Of a stretch of 64,000 nt of DNA, positions 23,346-34,598 are shown piece by piece. The position numbers were made by a program, and so were the translations under genes. Origin of the DNA: Sanderia malayensis (Eukaryota > Cnidaria > Scyphozoa > Semaeostomeae > Pelagiidae); assembly GCA_013076295.1 (NCBI GenBank), contig RQOL01000374.1:5694743-5758742 (forward strand), in the 5' to 3' direction. The notes under the pieces are model-generated. The model saw only the letters and a list, made by a program, of their open reading frames with translations. It had not been told where the DNA came from and made no database searches. The first letter of the stretch is position 1. Each line of letters starts with the position of its first letter.

Positions 23346-24120
23346 ATGACTGCTGACACTAACATTGTTTTGGAAGATAGTGAAGAAAATAATTTTGAAG
23401 CTATTAGAAATCATTGTTTAACTTATTTCGACAGAAGTATTCCTTGGTGAAGAAAGTATATATAGATATATATATATATAAGATATACATATACAGCTTT
23501 TTGGAACGATGCTGCTGATTCACTCATGATTGAAGAAGGGCATCGTTTCCCCTTCGTACGTTATGATCTGTTTAAGGCAGAGGGGGAAGCAATTGGCAGA
23601 ATTGTTGTTCAGGGATACAAAAACTGCCACTATTTTCCAATTTACCTTTCTTCTGCTTTTCTCTGCTATTTGCTGTTCGAAAACGTGAGTGGCGAGATTT
23701 AGCTGCATTGCTTTCATAAATACGTTTCAAGATACAAGGGTCGCAAGGTGGTTAGAGCCGCAAATATCAAGGATGTATTGGTTGAAATTGCTAAACAAGA
23801 GCTTATCCAGAAGCCCCACATCATGGCTTGTGGAATGAGGCCATATCTTAAGCAACTAATCCAGTATAGAGCTTTTTTGCCTGCAAACAACGTTTGGGAA
23901 TTTTACAAAGGTGCTTTGCCAACTTCGAAAAAAGTCATCAACCTTTTGAAGGCAAACCGCAAACAGACCAGGAAAGGGAATCTCTAAAACTTCTTGAAAG
24001 GTATATTCGTGGATTAGAACCTGCCTAACTTGAAAAGTTTTTGCGATATTTCACAGGGTCAGATATCATCTCTGTGAAACAAATTGAAGTAAAGCAGCCT
24101 TTGATCGGTACAGAACTTCG
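23346..24120 (+). pseudogene. HECT-domain (G2E3-like) gene fragment
   Basis: HECT proteins are E3 ubiquitin ligases. Plus-strand pieces in several frames match the divergent HECT region seen in invertebrate G2/M-specific E3 ligase-like families: DSLMIEEGHRFPFVRYDLF then GEAIGRIVVQGY (~23515-23620), EIAKQELIQKPHIMACGM (~23775-23840) and, after a shift, LEKFLRYFTGSDI (~24030-24070). The first exon-like piece starts with an ATG at 23346. A stop at about 23700 and at least two frame changes break it, and the C-terminal catalytic Cys loop is not found. It faces the integrase-like remnant that follows, the same relation seen at 31-33 kb and 45-47 kb. Confidence 0.65.
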
Positions 24121-24200
24121 AAATTGCTTTGAAAATCGGAAACATAGCAAAACATGATAAATACTAAAGCTTTTCGTCTGACACTCATCAGAGTAGTACG

Positions 24201-24318
24201 TCAGAAAGAGAACGAAAATGAAAACCTAACAAACAATTATACCCACAAGAGGCCAATTTCGATACCTTCTGGGTATAATTGTTCGTTAGGTTTTCATTTC
24301 ATTTCATTCTCTTTCTGA
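24201..24318. repeat. fold-back inverted repeat, ~45-bp arms
   Basis: The left arm 24201-24244 (TCAGAAAGAGAACGAAAATG onward, ending ATACCC) is mirrored by the right arm 24271-24318 (GGGTAT onward, ending CTTTCTGA) with few mismatches. The spacer is about 26 bp. It resembles a small fold-back MITE. Confidence 0.8.
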
Positions 24319-24747
24319 TGTGGTTTTTACTTGTTGTCCAATAGTTCGCACTTGTGGTCCATTGCTTGAGTCGCCAACAAGTTATGACAACTTTTGTTGA
24401 CAAGTTATGAGTCTTCCTAAAACGCAATAATTGCCTTCATTATAAAGTAATGCAAACATGTTATAAAAATAATTTGAAAGATTATTTATAATCAAGCAAT
24501 TGTATGATTAACACAAGGTTTCAAACCTGAAATTTTTGGATATTTAAACTATTCCGATATGTGCATTTTATACTTAGGCCCTCTATATATGCAGAAAATA
24601 GCCTGGCAACTCGAAACTATTTTCTCGGTGGGACTATTTTCAGCATTTGTTTCCATTGGGGGAATAGTCTCGTACAACTGAGGCTAACCTATTCTTGGAG
24701 CTAAAATTTACAATTACTGTGGCAAATTTCAAAAAATGCCAGTTATG

Positions 24748-25912
24748 TTAAGCTACCATTTCTGTTTGTTCTGGCTTCTGTGTACAAAGCATTACCCAAT
24801 ACCTGATTTTGAGGCTCCCATATTTCTTCTTGAATTCGAGATGCTCTGCCATTAGCCATTTCATGTAGTCCCATAATCCAAAGTTAATTGGGGGTAAAGC
24901 TTTGGATTGAAGAAAGTTTATGTTGATTCCAACTTTCTGAGAACTTTTGTACATGATGATTTATCCTCTCTTGAAAAATGTAATGAAGAACAAACAAATG
25001 AACATCGTCTTTTACCCTTAACAAATTTGCCAACTCCATTTGACAGAATAGATTATAGTACAAATATGTTACTCCAAGATACACATCAACCCACAAACGC
25101 TCTATTCCCTGGTTGTGGACACTCTTCCCTGCAATATAGCTTCCTCTGTCTGGCCCCCTTTGTAAATGGTGAAACATAAAGCGTGCCACTTGCACGTTTT
25201 CAACACCCATGACTCCTCTGACTCTGGAAGGAAGACCATGGATGTTAATAGCTTCCAAAAATAGATCCAGAACAGTTTCTCACTTGTTGTTACTGTTACA
25301 TGCGAGATACATAATTTTACGGCTGTGACCATCGATACACCCATGAATAGCAAGTTTCCACCTGCGGAAATAAACTGTATACAAGTAAAAATATTAAGGG
25401 ACCACTAATTCAACTTTACATTAACCTATCAGTAATTCAGGCATACGAAAATTTAAATAGCCTACCATTGACATAAACATATACAAAAGTAGGATAGATT
25501 GATGAATACATGTAATACAAACAAATAAATACAAAATATTGAATACCAAATTACCTTATTAATTTATGGTGACCGTCAATGTGCCATAGTGCAAGCATTC
25601 CTGCTACTACCTACGGTTTAAGGTGTTTATTTGCAACGCACTTAAAAGTATACCTTCTGGGTCAACTCTGTGCATTGATTCTCTAATTTTCTTTTCAGAT
25701 TTAGATTTCCTTATTTTCTTTGTCAATAAAAGTCCATTCATTCTCTTGTAATCAAATCTAAAATGATCCAAATTTAGTTGAAGGCCGCAGTAAGCCTGAT
25801 GATAACAATGTTTGAACAAATACTGCAGTTTCATAATTAGATTAATGCCTTGTGCAGTGGTGAAACAACATAAGCATTTTATAACTAAGAGTTTCCCAAT
25901 TTGACATGACAA
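24748..25912 (-). pseudogene. integrase-core transposase remnant (IS3EU/Ginger-like)
   Basis: Minus strand. Pieces follow the order of an rve-type integrase gene common in cnidarian and fish genomes: an N-terminal helical part (~25912-25610), ALWHIDGHHKLI (first catalytic Asp, ~25590), KLAIHGCIDGHSRKIMYL (~25360), then [37 protein letters not shown] and [10 protein letters not shown] (catalytic Glu), and lastly LWIMGLHEMANG and EEIWEPQNQ. The second catalytic Asp (usually RGDxGxEN) is Val-Met here. There is a stop after NSNNK, and several frames are used. It is therefore inactive. A likely intron separates HHKLI from KLAIHG. The superfamily name is an inference from memory. Confidence 0.75.
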
Positions 25913-25989
25913 TTTTGGAGTTTGGTTTCTAAATGTTCTTTGTACGGTTTCATATATTGAAGATCTAAAATAAGTGTTGCAAGACAGAT

Positions 25990-26901
25990 GATAATTGTTT
26001 TGCTAATCATTTGGACCCTGCAGATTGGGAATGACATAAATACCTGTAGCTGCCACATGCAACTTTTGTAAACACTTCCTGCCTGTCGTAGGTTTCGCAC
26101 CTGAAAGCAATGCCTGTTGTACCCAACTGACTGCTTGTCCACGCACTGGACAACGATGTAGAGACTGTTGTAGAAGCTGAGGCCTTTCCAAACAAAAAGT
26201 TTGCTTCAATCGTATGCGAAACTGACACAGATAATTAGGTTGCAATTATTGAGGAGTACTGGACAGTATTTGATATCGTCTGCGATACCTTGCCATTCTG
26301 GTTGCAACCGACCATCAACCCCATGGACATCCAGTCATTGACAGGGCTTTTCGTTCCTCAGCCTTCCACGTGCCACTTGTTTTCCTCGGGAACGGAAATA
26401 GAAATATTGATCATTCTGGTTCTCACAAGGAAATAACCCAATGGCACCATGTCCACCACGTTTGACAATGTCAACACATTTCCCAGATGCAAAATTGATG
26501 ATTTCTCTTGCGGTTTGTTTTATTCCACGAGCATCATAAAATGTCTTGAATCTTCCAAGTCGCCATTTGTGACTCTTTGGTATTCCTGGGTAGAGTCTGC
26601 ATGGGGCTGAGGCCAGACGATTCCACTTGCCTCCCAGACCTTGTGGTGTAATGCAGTAATTCACCTTCTGGTTGGAAATTGTACCCTCTCCACAAAGAAA
26701 GAAGTGTTGATCCGCATAGCTGTCACAATCATGTATCTGCATTGATCCGACTCCACCTGTGTTCGCCAAGTCAATGCATTGCCTGGACTTCAGATTGCAC
26801 AACTCCCCGAACGCAAAATGATTGGCGCACAACGCCTGCGCAGATACATCGACATACAAATGAGATGCTGTCAAAGCTAGGAAAAGTATTCCTGCAAACA
26901 T
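25990..26901 (-). pseudogene. secreted ricin-B-type lectin-like gene, copy 1
   Basis: Starts at an ATG (26899-26901) with a hydrophobic signal peptide of about 21 residues (cleavage likely after VSA). The body looks like a beta-trefoil carbohydrate-binding module: repeated Cys, LKSRQCIDLANTGGVG, MQIHDCD, then FASGKCVDIVKRGGHGA and LFPCENQNDQYF. A TGA at 26335-26337 ends the frame at residue 188, where copy 2 has a Cys codon. Beyond it the frame shifts to a Ser/Thr-rich alternating segment (~26010-26225), weakly reminiscent of amphipathic hairpins of pore-forming lectins, and a third frame with CMWQLQV. Cytolytic function cannot be claimed. 13 residue differences separate it from copy 2. Confidence 0.75.
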
Positions 26902-27427
26902 TTTCCAGTGAGATTAATAGTAACCTATAAGAGTGAAGATAATGTCACACGAGGTGGTTTCCTTAATTGGAAGACTGGGCTGTTTCTTTGTCATTTCATC
27001 GATTTAGATTAGTTTACTTTGTATTTTTGTATACAGTAAGCTAGAAATTATGTATGTAATCGATATATAAAAATTTGACAACAACAATTTACTAATGTAA
27101 ACAACAGTTGCTGTAATGAATAAGATAATTGTCACTGGTAGAAACAATAAGAAAGGAAGGCAACAGAGAAATTGGGAACAATTATCCAGAAAGAGACTTA
27201 GAGGTTCAGTAGTTCGAAAATAATCAAAACAGAGGATGACAAAACAGAGATCGTGAATTCATGGCATTTTAAATCGATGAATAAAGAAATGAATGCATTC
27301 AATAAGTCTCAATAATTAGGGAACATGTATCTAGCATCTGTAATCAATGAACCTTGAATCAATGTCTTTAAATCAAAGAGCTTCAAATAAGTCTTCATCA
27401 ATCATGCCCCGGCAAACCCCCAATCCC
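26902..27427. other. upstream region of lectin copy 1
   Basis: AT-rich non-coding sequence repeated at 44109-44635 with roughly 1.5% differences. It presumably contains the lectin promoter on the minus strand, but no specific site can be proved. It ends at the LINE target site taccc. Confidence 0.5.
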
Positions 27428-27446
27428 TACCCTAGGAATATATAGA

Positions 27447-28646
27447 ATGAAGATAGCGGTCATGCAATTTATTGCTCCATTATTTCTAGCTAGTACAGCC
27501 TTACTTTTGCACAGCTTACACAATAAAAAGCTTCACAATTATGAGGATGTGATCAGAGAAAATAGATACAACATCAGCTTCACAGACAGCGAACAAGTGA
27601 AGGCAGAAGTGGCATTCTTTCACATTATGAGAACAGGCAAACAAGACGCCATCTTTGGGCCTAAGGCCAATGCCTCTGCTCGTCGAAAATTTTTGCTGTT
27701 CATGATATTACTTAGTGGAGATGTCAACCTAAATCCAGGCCCAAGACAAGTGAAATATCCCTGCCCTATATGCGAGAAAGCAGTGCATTGGAAGCAAAGA
27801 GGTATCTCATGTGATAATTGTATGAAATGGTATCACGTCAAATGCTTGATAATGTCAACTGAAGTTTACGAGGCACTAGCAAACACCAGCGTGGAGTGGA
27901 TTTGTTGCAACTGTGGTTTGCCCAATTTTTCTTCCACACTATTTAATGAAGCAATACCGGAGTCCTCAAATGGGTTTGAAAATCTTTCCCCATCGCAGTG
28001 TTATCCAGGCTTTGATGAAAATGAAACATCTACACCAGTACCCGATATACCCAGAGCTCACTCGTCTCCGAAGCCCTCGGCTTCAAATGGGAAAAAAGCA
28101 CCTGTAAAAAAGAGTAGCATAAAAATTATGACAGTAAATTGCAGAAGTATTAGGTCAACACAAAAACAAAATCAATTGCTGGAACTGATAGCAGAGCACA
28201 ATCCAGATGTGATTTGTGGCACAGAATCCCACCTTGACAACAAATACACCTCTGCTGAGGTGTTTCCTGAAAACTATAGTATAGCAAGAAAGGACAGAGT
28301 TGAAGGGGGTGGAGGAGTATTTGTTGCAACACATCAGAGAATCTTATCCACAGAAGAATCTTCTCTTGACACCCAGTGTGAGAGTAAGTGGATCAAAATA
28401 GCTTTGAGTGGCTCCAAGCCCATCTTTATAGGATGTTTTTATAGGCAGCCAAGCAGCAATGTTGACCCACTATTGGAACTTGAAAAATCTCTAAATGCTT
28501 TACCAAAATATAACAACAGTCTGCCAAATGTGCTGTTAACTGGTGACTTTAATGCTCCTAACATAGAATGGGAAGATGTGTCAATACAACCAAATCCTGA
28601 ATATGGATATCCATTAACACTAGTGTTTAGTGGATATTATGAATGA
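27447..28646 (+). pseudogene. LINE ORF 5' half: 2A-like motif, PHD finger, APE endonuclease
   Basis: 399 codons. Residues 5-24 are hydrophobic and signal-peptide-like. Residues 91-99 read GDVNLNPGP, a 2A-like ribosome-skipping motif, which would release a 98-residue leader and start the next protein at Pro99. A PHD-type C4HC3 finger follows (CPICEKAVHW, CDNCMKWYHVKC, WICCNCG; about residues 106-156). An APE-type endonuclease starts at about residue 225 (KIMTVNCRSI, CGTESHLDN, TGDFNAPNIEW). The frame is lost by a single-base shift near 28615 and stops at 28646, while the next frame picks up the endonuclease end. ATG 27447 lies 14 bp inside the element. Confidence 0.9.
27717..27743 (+). promoter_or_regulatory. 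2A-like translational skipping motif
   Basis: The codons read G-D-V-N-L-N-P-G|P, preceded by the hydrophobic FLLFMILLS, matching the D-V-E/N-x-N-P-G-P consensus. Separation between Gly98 and Pro99 is predicted. 2A-like motifs are known from other invertebrate non-LTR elements; activity here is untested. Confidence 0.8.
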
Positions 28647-30963
28647 GCATGATCTGACCCAAGTGAACAAGAGTCCTACAAGATTAAATGCAATGTTAGA
28701 CTTGGTTTTTACAACAAACCCAGACTTGGTTAGTGATGTTAGGGTAGAGCCTGGAATGAGTGATCATGACATTATAATTACAGAGGTTAACATGAAAATG
28801 AAGCTAAGAAAAAAAAGGCCAAGGAAGGTGTACATATATAAGTTGGGAAACATGTCAGCTATCAAAAATGAAATGAAAACTTTCTATGCTGAAGTAATTT
28901 ATCCAAATACTGATGAATTGTCTGCAGAAGGAATGTGGGAGGCTTTCTCCAACAACCTCAAAGAGTCTATCAATAAAAACATACCCCAGAAGAACATCTC
29001 CGATAGATGGAACCTACCTTGGATCACTAGTAAAATAAGGAGAATGATAAGAAAAAAGCAAAGACTATATAATAAGGCCAGACAAACAAAAAGAGAGCAA
29101 GACTGGAAGGCATTCAAAGATATGAGGCGGATGATAAAGAAACAGCTCATTGCATCACACAATGATTATGTAATTGATCTACTGGATGTATCAAAGTGCA
29201 ACGAGGATGGTCCTTCAAAATACTCAACATCAAAAAAATTTTGGTCATTTATCAGGGCAAAGAGGAGAGATGCTGCAGGTATACCAAATTTACGAGACAA
29301 CGGCATTGAATATACTCATGCAAAAAGCAAGGCAGAAATCCTGAGTAGCCAGTATAAATCAGTATTCACGCAAGAAGTAGAAACTGAGGTACCGATGAGG
29401 GAAAATGAAAAAGTAATCCCAAATATCCAAGATCTCACCATCCAGTGTAAAGGTGTCGAAAAGCTCCTAGAAACATTAGACCCATCAAAGGCCTGTGGTC
29501 CAGACAAGATTCCTACTCGAGTATTAAAAGAAGTAGCCATGGAAATTGCCCCTATTCTCACAGAAATTTTCAATAAGTCTATCTCAACTGGGATTGTGCC
29601 GTCTTCCTGGAGGAAAGGTAACATTGTTGCTGTGTATAAGGGGAAGGGAAGAAAAGACCATGCAGCTAATTATAGGCCAATTTCACTGACTTCTGTACCA
29701 TGCAAGATACTAGAGCATGTAATTTACAAGCATATAATGGATCACTGCGAGCAACACAACATTATACTTGATAACCAACATGGATTTCGAGCAAAGCGAT
29801 CATGTGAAACTCAATTGATAGAAACCATAGAGGACATTACAAGAAGCAGGAACTTTGGAAATGTAATCGATCTGTTGATACTGGATTTTAGTAAAGCATT
29901 TGATACGGTACCACACAAAAAGCTTCTTCTGAAATTAGATATATACGGCATTGGGCCAGATACAAGTATTGGCAAGTGGATATCCTCTTGGCTCAATGAT
30001 AGGAGTCAGAGTGTAAAGTTGGACGGTGAAAGCTCATCAGCAGTCAGAGTCGAGTCAGGGGTCCCACAAGGAACTGTTCTGGGTCCATTAATGTTCCTCC
30101 TGTTCATCAACGATATTGCCAATAAAGTCGAACACTCACGTATCCGTTTATTTGCAGATGATTGTCTACTCTTTCGTGAAGTAAATAATGAAAATGAATA
30201 TGAAAAGCTACAAAACGATTTGGATGCTGTTGACAAATGGGCAAAAGAATGGCAAATGAAATTCAACGTTGAAAAGTGCTACAGACTGCAAATCTCGGGG
30301 AAGAAAGCCAGTTGTCCTTACCTATACAGTTTAAATAATGAAGTCTTAGAGAATGTCCAGCATCACCCATATCTAGGAGTCAAGTTCGACAAAGATCTTA
30401 AGTGGGGAAGTCATGTTGAAAAAGTTGTCAACAAAGCAAATAGATCCCTCGGCTTTATTAAGAGGAACCTCTCCATGTGCCCAAAGGAGATTAAACGTGC
30501 CGCCTATTACACCCTGGTCAGGCCACAGCTAGAATATGCTTCCGCGGCTTGGGATCCCCACCTGAAAACTCAAAAGGAATCAATTGAGCGAGTTCAAAGG
30601 AAAGCAGCTAGATTCGTAGCCAATGAACATTCACGAGAAGAAGGTACTATGACTAAACTGCTCAGAGATCTCGAATGGCCGACACTTGAGGCCCGAAGAA
30701 CTGTAACCAGACTAACCTTTTTTTATAAAATTTTGAATAAACACGTTGACATCGAACTCCCACACTACGTCACCCCGCAAAAGCGTAATAGCAGGGGTTC
30801 CGATATAAGCGCGCCCAAATTCATTCAAATTTCAACAACAAGGGATATTTATAAGTACTCTTTTTATCCAAGGACAATCGTAGAATGGAACTCGCTTCCG
30901 CCTGAAGTTAGAAGAATTAAAAATATTAATGTATTTAAAGATAGATGCGCAATGGTTTTTTAA
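28630..30963 (+). pseudogene. LINE ORF 3' half: endonuclease end and CR1-type reverse transcriptase
   Basis: 777 codons to a TAA at 30961-30963. It opens with the endonuclease end (LDLVFTTNP, MSDHDIIITEV). The reverse transcriptase runs from about residue 270 to 560: NYRPISLTSVPCK, LILDFSKAFDTVPH, SGVPQGTVLGPLMFLLFIND and the active site FADD (~30150). The CR1/jockey-type C-terminal region follows (SMCPKEIKRAAYYTLVRPQL, ASAAWDPH, then WNSLPPEV). There is no internal stop. It lacks its own start because the upstream half is one base out of frame. The 210 bp to the element end are 3' UTR. Confidence 0.93.
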
Positions 30964-31172
30964 ACACTTTTCTGTAATTAATTATTTATTTAATTATTTA
31001 TTTTTCTTGTGATCTTCTCACTCCTCATGCATACCCATCCCTGGCCAACTTCCCATAGAGTTCCAATCTTCTCACTGGTTTTATGATGATGATGGGAGTG
31101 TATGGGAAGTGCGAAGATCTCCATCAGTGTGATACTTTATTGGTTTTACTGATTAACATGTAGATGTAGATG

Positions 31173-31992
31173 TACCCCAATCTTTATTGATCCCAGCTTC
31201 ATCTGATGTTCCAGTCCAGTACTGTTGTCATGCATAACATGATTGATGAAAATGAAAGCCTGCCTGTACTTGAATTAACAAAAGTACAAAAATAGCCATT
31301 TAATTGATCTCACAGTGCAGAGATGACATTCAGGGGAGACAGTGCGTGCATAACCAGCAAATTGAACGTTTATGGGTTCATGTATATTTAGGTGTTATTT
31401 ACATGTATTATGCTCGTTTTGCTCATCTGGAACAAAGAAAAATTCTCAGCATTGAAGACGATGTGTCAATGTATGCACTACATTATATATTCATACCAAC
31501 AATCAACAAGCACCTTCACAACTTCATTGCTGCTTGGAATTGCCACAAGTTGCGAACAGAAAAAAGCTATACCCCCAATGAGCTTTGGATAAAAGGGCAA
31601 CATGATATGTTTGGTAGCAACTCCAGAATTTGTAACGAGATATGGGAGCCACAATCACAAATAAAATCCAAATTTTTATATGCATGAAGTTTGAAGAAAT
31701 TAAATATTCAAAGAGAATTCAAAAGTATTTTTCTTTACTGATATGAACTACATATACATTTTTTCAATTCATACATGAAGAAGCTGAAGAAGATTATGAC
31801 ATTGACTGGGATGGACCAGCTGGTGATGCAAATGAAACTGGAATAGTTATAGATGATATTCCATGCCCATTTCAGGAAACTGATTCAGAGAAATTAAGGA
31901 GATCTATCAACACAACTGCGAGAAGTAATTGCCTTGGAATTGATTTGTTTGAAAACACATTACATAAAATTCAGTCTTTAATGAGAAATTAG
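31173..31992 (+). pseudogene. integrase-core transposase, C-terminal half, copy 1
   Basis: A 127-codon frame (31304-31687) covers the end of the rve-type core: QGRQCVHNQQIERLWVHVYL (with the catalytic Glu), ALHYIFIPTINKHL and ELWIKGQHDM. It corresponds to the second half of the remnant at 24.7-25.9 kb. A downstream exon-like frame (31777-31992) gives the family's acidic tail, EEAEEDYDIDWDGPAG, and ends at a TAG. The N-terminal half with both catalytic Asp is absent here and in copy 2, so the loss predates the duplication. The HECT gene follows in convergent orientation. Confidence 0.75.
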
Positions 31993-32208
31993 TCAATGTA
32001 ATAAGTAATGTACCTCTAGAATTCAACAGTTGCTAAAGATTACTGCAGAACTACATCAGCTACGTCAACTTCCAGCTCCCCTCCATAACAATTAATATAT
32101 ACTGTAGTAACATAACTTGTAGCTTGATTTAAAAAACAGAACAATTTTCAACAGATAAATCGATAACAAAAGTTTGTTGCCTGTGTTTTGTAGTCACTGT
32201 TATGTAAA

Positions 32209-33206
32209 TCAAGCAAAATCTGTATTCCAATAACCGCTCTTTAGAATATTTGGCAGTTCCTCCTTGAATTCTGGGAACGATTCATATGTGGTAGGGACTT
32301 CCAATGTAGGTCCGCAAGTGTGAGCAATTATTCTCCTTTATAGACCGCTTGTAGCATTGAACAGGATAGGAATTTGGTCGACACACATGGTGTCTGCCCA
32401 GTGACATATCTCATAAATAACGGAATGTCATCTTTCCTGAGAGTTCGCACAAATTCTTGCAGGTTTCGAAACTTTCCTTTTCGCGTTGGTTTTGTGGATC
32501 TGCCATCAGCCACTGTCGGATTCTACGTGCAGTAGGAATAGAGTTTGCAAATATGCAAATCTTCCACATTAGAAACTAATGTGCATCCTCTAAATACCTC
32601 TTCCCAGGCATCTTTAATGTAGCAAGGACGTTGCACAATTAATCAATGGGCTATCTCCAATTCAAGCTTCTCGAGCTCCTGTCCAGTTGCAGGCAATCGC
32701 CTCAAAGAGAAGTTTGATAATACATCCACTACCTCTTCGTCCTCACCTGACAAATCCAAATTCTCCTTTGATAAACATGACTGTAGAATTTCACAATCAG
32801 CTGATGGTATAAACCTAAAAAAACTCTCTCTTATCAAAGATGAACTGACTGATTTTTCGCCAAATAGAGCAACTGTTGCAAATAATTTTCTGAGACATAT
32901 GGGAAAATATCGTGCAATGTTGTATCCCTTAATAAAAACTCTGCAAACCGCTTTTCAGTCTTCTCTATGGCAGTCATGTCGAATACAAGGCAACATTTCA
33001 GCCTCTCCTGTTGTAAAGCCTCTAAAAAAACTTGGGCCAAACCGATGACATTAAATCTCTGAAAACACCCTCAACGTCCTCGGCCTCTTCTTCTTCCCCT
33101 CTGTTGTTTACTGGCTTTAAAACGACCTTTTTTGCAATACAGCAGGGTTTTTAAATATTGCTATCATGTCTTGCAACAGAAATGATCGTCTTACTTGCCT
33201 TTCCAT
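32209..33206 (-). pseudogene. HECT-domain (G2E3-like) gene, copy 1
   Basis: On the minus strand from an ATG at 33204-33206 (MERQVRRSFLLQDMIAIF) to a TGA at 32209-32211. Frames change several times. Recognisable HECT parts: YNIARYFAICLRKLF region, FFRFIPSADCEIL, LPATGQELEKLELEIAHRL, QRPCYIKDAWEEVF, NLQEFVRTLRKDDIPLFMRY (end of the lobe), and, after a shift, IIAHTCGPTLEVPTTY followed by FPEFKEELPNIL, the HECT C-lobe with its catalytic Cys in HTCG. Frame changes near 33130, 32940, 32520 and 32340 make it non-coding as read, though some could be introns. HECT ligases pass ubiquitin through that Cys. Confidence 0.7.
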
Positions 33207-34570
33207 GGTGCTAAAAAAGAATTAGATGATTTATGATGTCAAAAACATTATGTTACCAGAAACATCACATGTGCAGACGTGCCAAATTTAAGGTACTAAC
33301 ATGACACCTATTTAAAATATTGTAAAAATACCAACATGCCTGAATGATGTTCCAAATTATCACTGACTTGCTGTAACAGAGGCTGCAAGACATGTGCCTC
33401 CTGAGATTCTGCAGCAACCTGTATTGCAAATGAATATAAATTTCTTTTAGCATGAAATTAGTGAATTATTATGATGGTGCAACATTGATAAACAGGGAAG
33501 CATATAACTTGCATGCATGAACATGCGAGAACTACTAATTTCATTGAAATAGTGAGTTTATTTCAGTTGTTTTATTTAAAGATGAATCTGAAATTTTAAT
33601 ACTGCGTGTGACAAGAAAAAGTTACCACTTTATAATTTTAAGTACACATCCACAACCTTTTTCAAATTGTGAATTCCCAATTGAACCTTGAAATCAGCAG
33701 GTCATTCTCAAGGCAAAATATTTACTAGCCAAATCAGGGCAAAATGGATGCACCATTAAAATCTTCGAGACAAGGGCAGATCTAAGTTCGATTTTCAAAA
33801 ATTTAAATGTGGTCATAAGTAACTGGAAGGTATTCCTAAAGTCAAGCTTGCCCATCAGACGTCGGGTGAAAACAAATTTAAAATTTGGGGCACTTTGGGT
33901 TTGGAGGAATAGCCCTGCAAACGATGGGAACTTTTTCTGGGACACCCGGTAGTACAAAATATGATATGATTGATGGTTGTATAAAAACTTACTTCTTCAA
34001 CTTCCGAGATAACATTGAAAGTACATGGGGAGACAAGACCACAATCAGTCAGGGACTTTCTTTTGGACCTAGATTCGATGATAGGCAATTGGGGGCTCTG
34101 CATGTGAAATTTTGGGGTGGAACTTTCCATGCTTCCAACAAAACTGATTGCTACCTGTAAAAAGAGAATTTTCCAGGAAAACAAAGAACATGGAAAACCT
34201 CTATGGTATAACCCTCTCCTTTCCTAACTAACACTAATCTTTTACAAAAGTCTCTCCAATAAGAAATAATGAGCTATGTATTGCAAAGTAAAAAAAATAA
34301 CTGAGCCACATGTTGAGATCACATAATACCAAACAGAAGAAAAAAACCTGGTGGAAATAAACAATATTATGGATTAATAATCAAAATTTGATTTTCTCCA
34401 TCACTTATGATCATGATTAAAAAAATTTTTTTGTAGTCTTACCCCAATGTCAGATAAAGTCTGAAAGCGCCTCTCACAAAATTTTCCATCTGGAAATCAG
34501 AATTTAAAGGAGATCCACATCACTACCATCCATTGGCTCTTCTTCCAAGCTTCTTTGGCATAATTCTCTA
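33207..34570. other. non-coding rest of duplicated block, copy 1, with mariner-like end
   Basis: Repeated at 46666-48057. It contains a mariner-like terminus TGGGACACCCGG followed by TA near 33939-33952, whose inverted counterpart CTGGGTGTCCCA preceded by TA lies at ~43187 and ~48128. No convincing coding region is visible; short frames here translate the element end. Confidence 0.5.
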
Positions 34571-34598
34571 ATTGTTGGTCATACAGATTGATCACGTG
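34571..34598 (-). repeat. terminal-inverted-repeat-like sequence, right end
   Basis: ATTGTTGGTCATACAGATTG followed by ATCACGTG is the inverted complement of 43090-43117 with two mismatches. It sits exactly where the similarity between duplicated copies 1 and 2 stops. It probably marks the true end of the integrase/HECT transposon. Confidence 0.65.

Larger units (their letters stand above)
27433..31172 (+). mobile_element. CR1-type non-LTR retrotransposon (LINE), near full length
   Basis: It lies between two copies of taccc (27428-27432 and 31173-31177). The paralogous segment at 44631-44640 reads ctaccccaatc with no insertion, giving an empty site. Two overlapping frames encode a PHD finger, APE-type endonuclease and reverse transcriptase. 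The 3' end carries a short tagatg repeat (atgtagatgtagatgt), as CR1-group elements often end in microsatellites rather than poly(A). One frameshift near 28615 splits the ORF, so the copy is not intact. Confidence 0.93.

Noticed and set aside
26902..27432. Promoter or TATA box for the lectin gene
   Set aside because: The region is AT-rich throughout and TATA-like words are frequent; no position could be supported.
33855..34184. 109-codon minus-strand frame in the duplicated block
   Set aside because: Partly translates a mariner-like TIR (GCPRKSSHRLQG), and copy 2 shows frame-changing differences.
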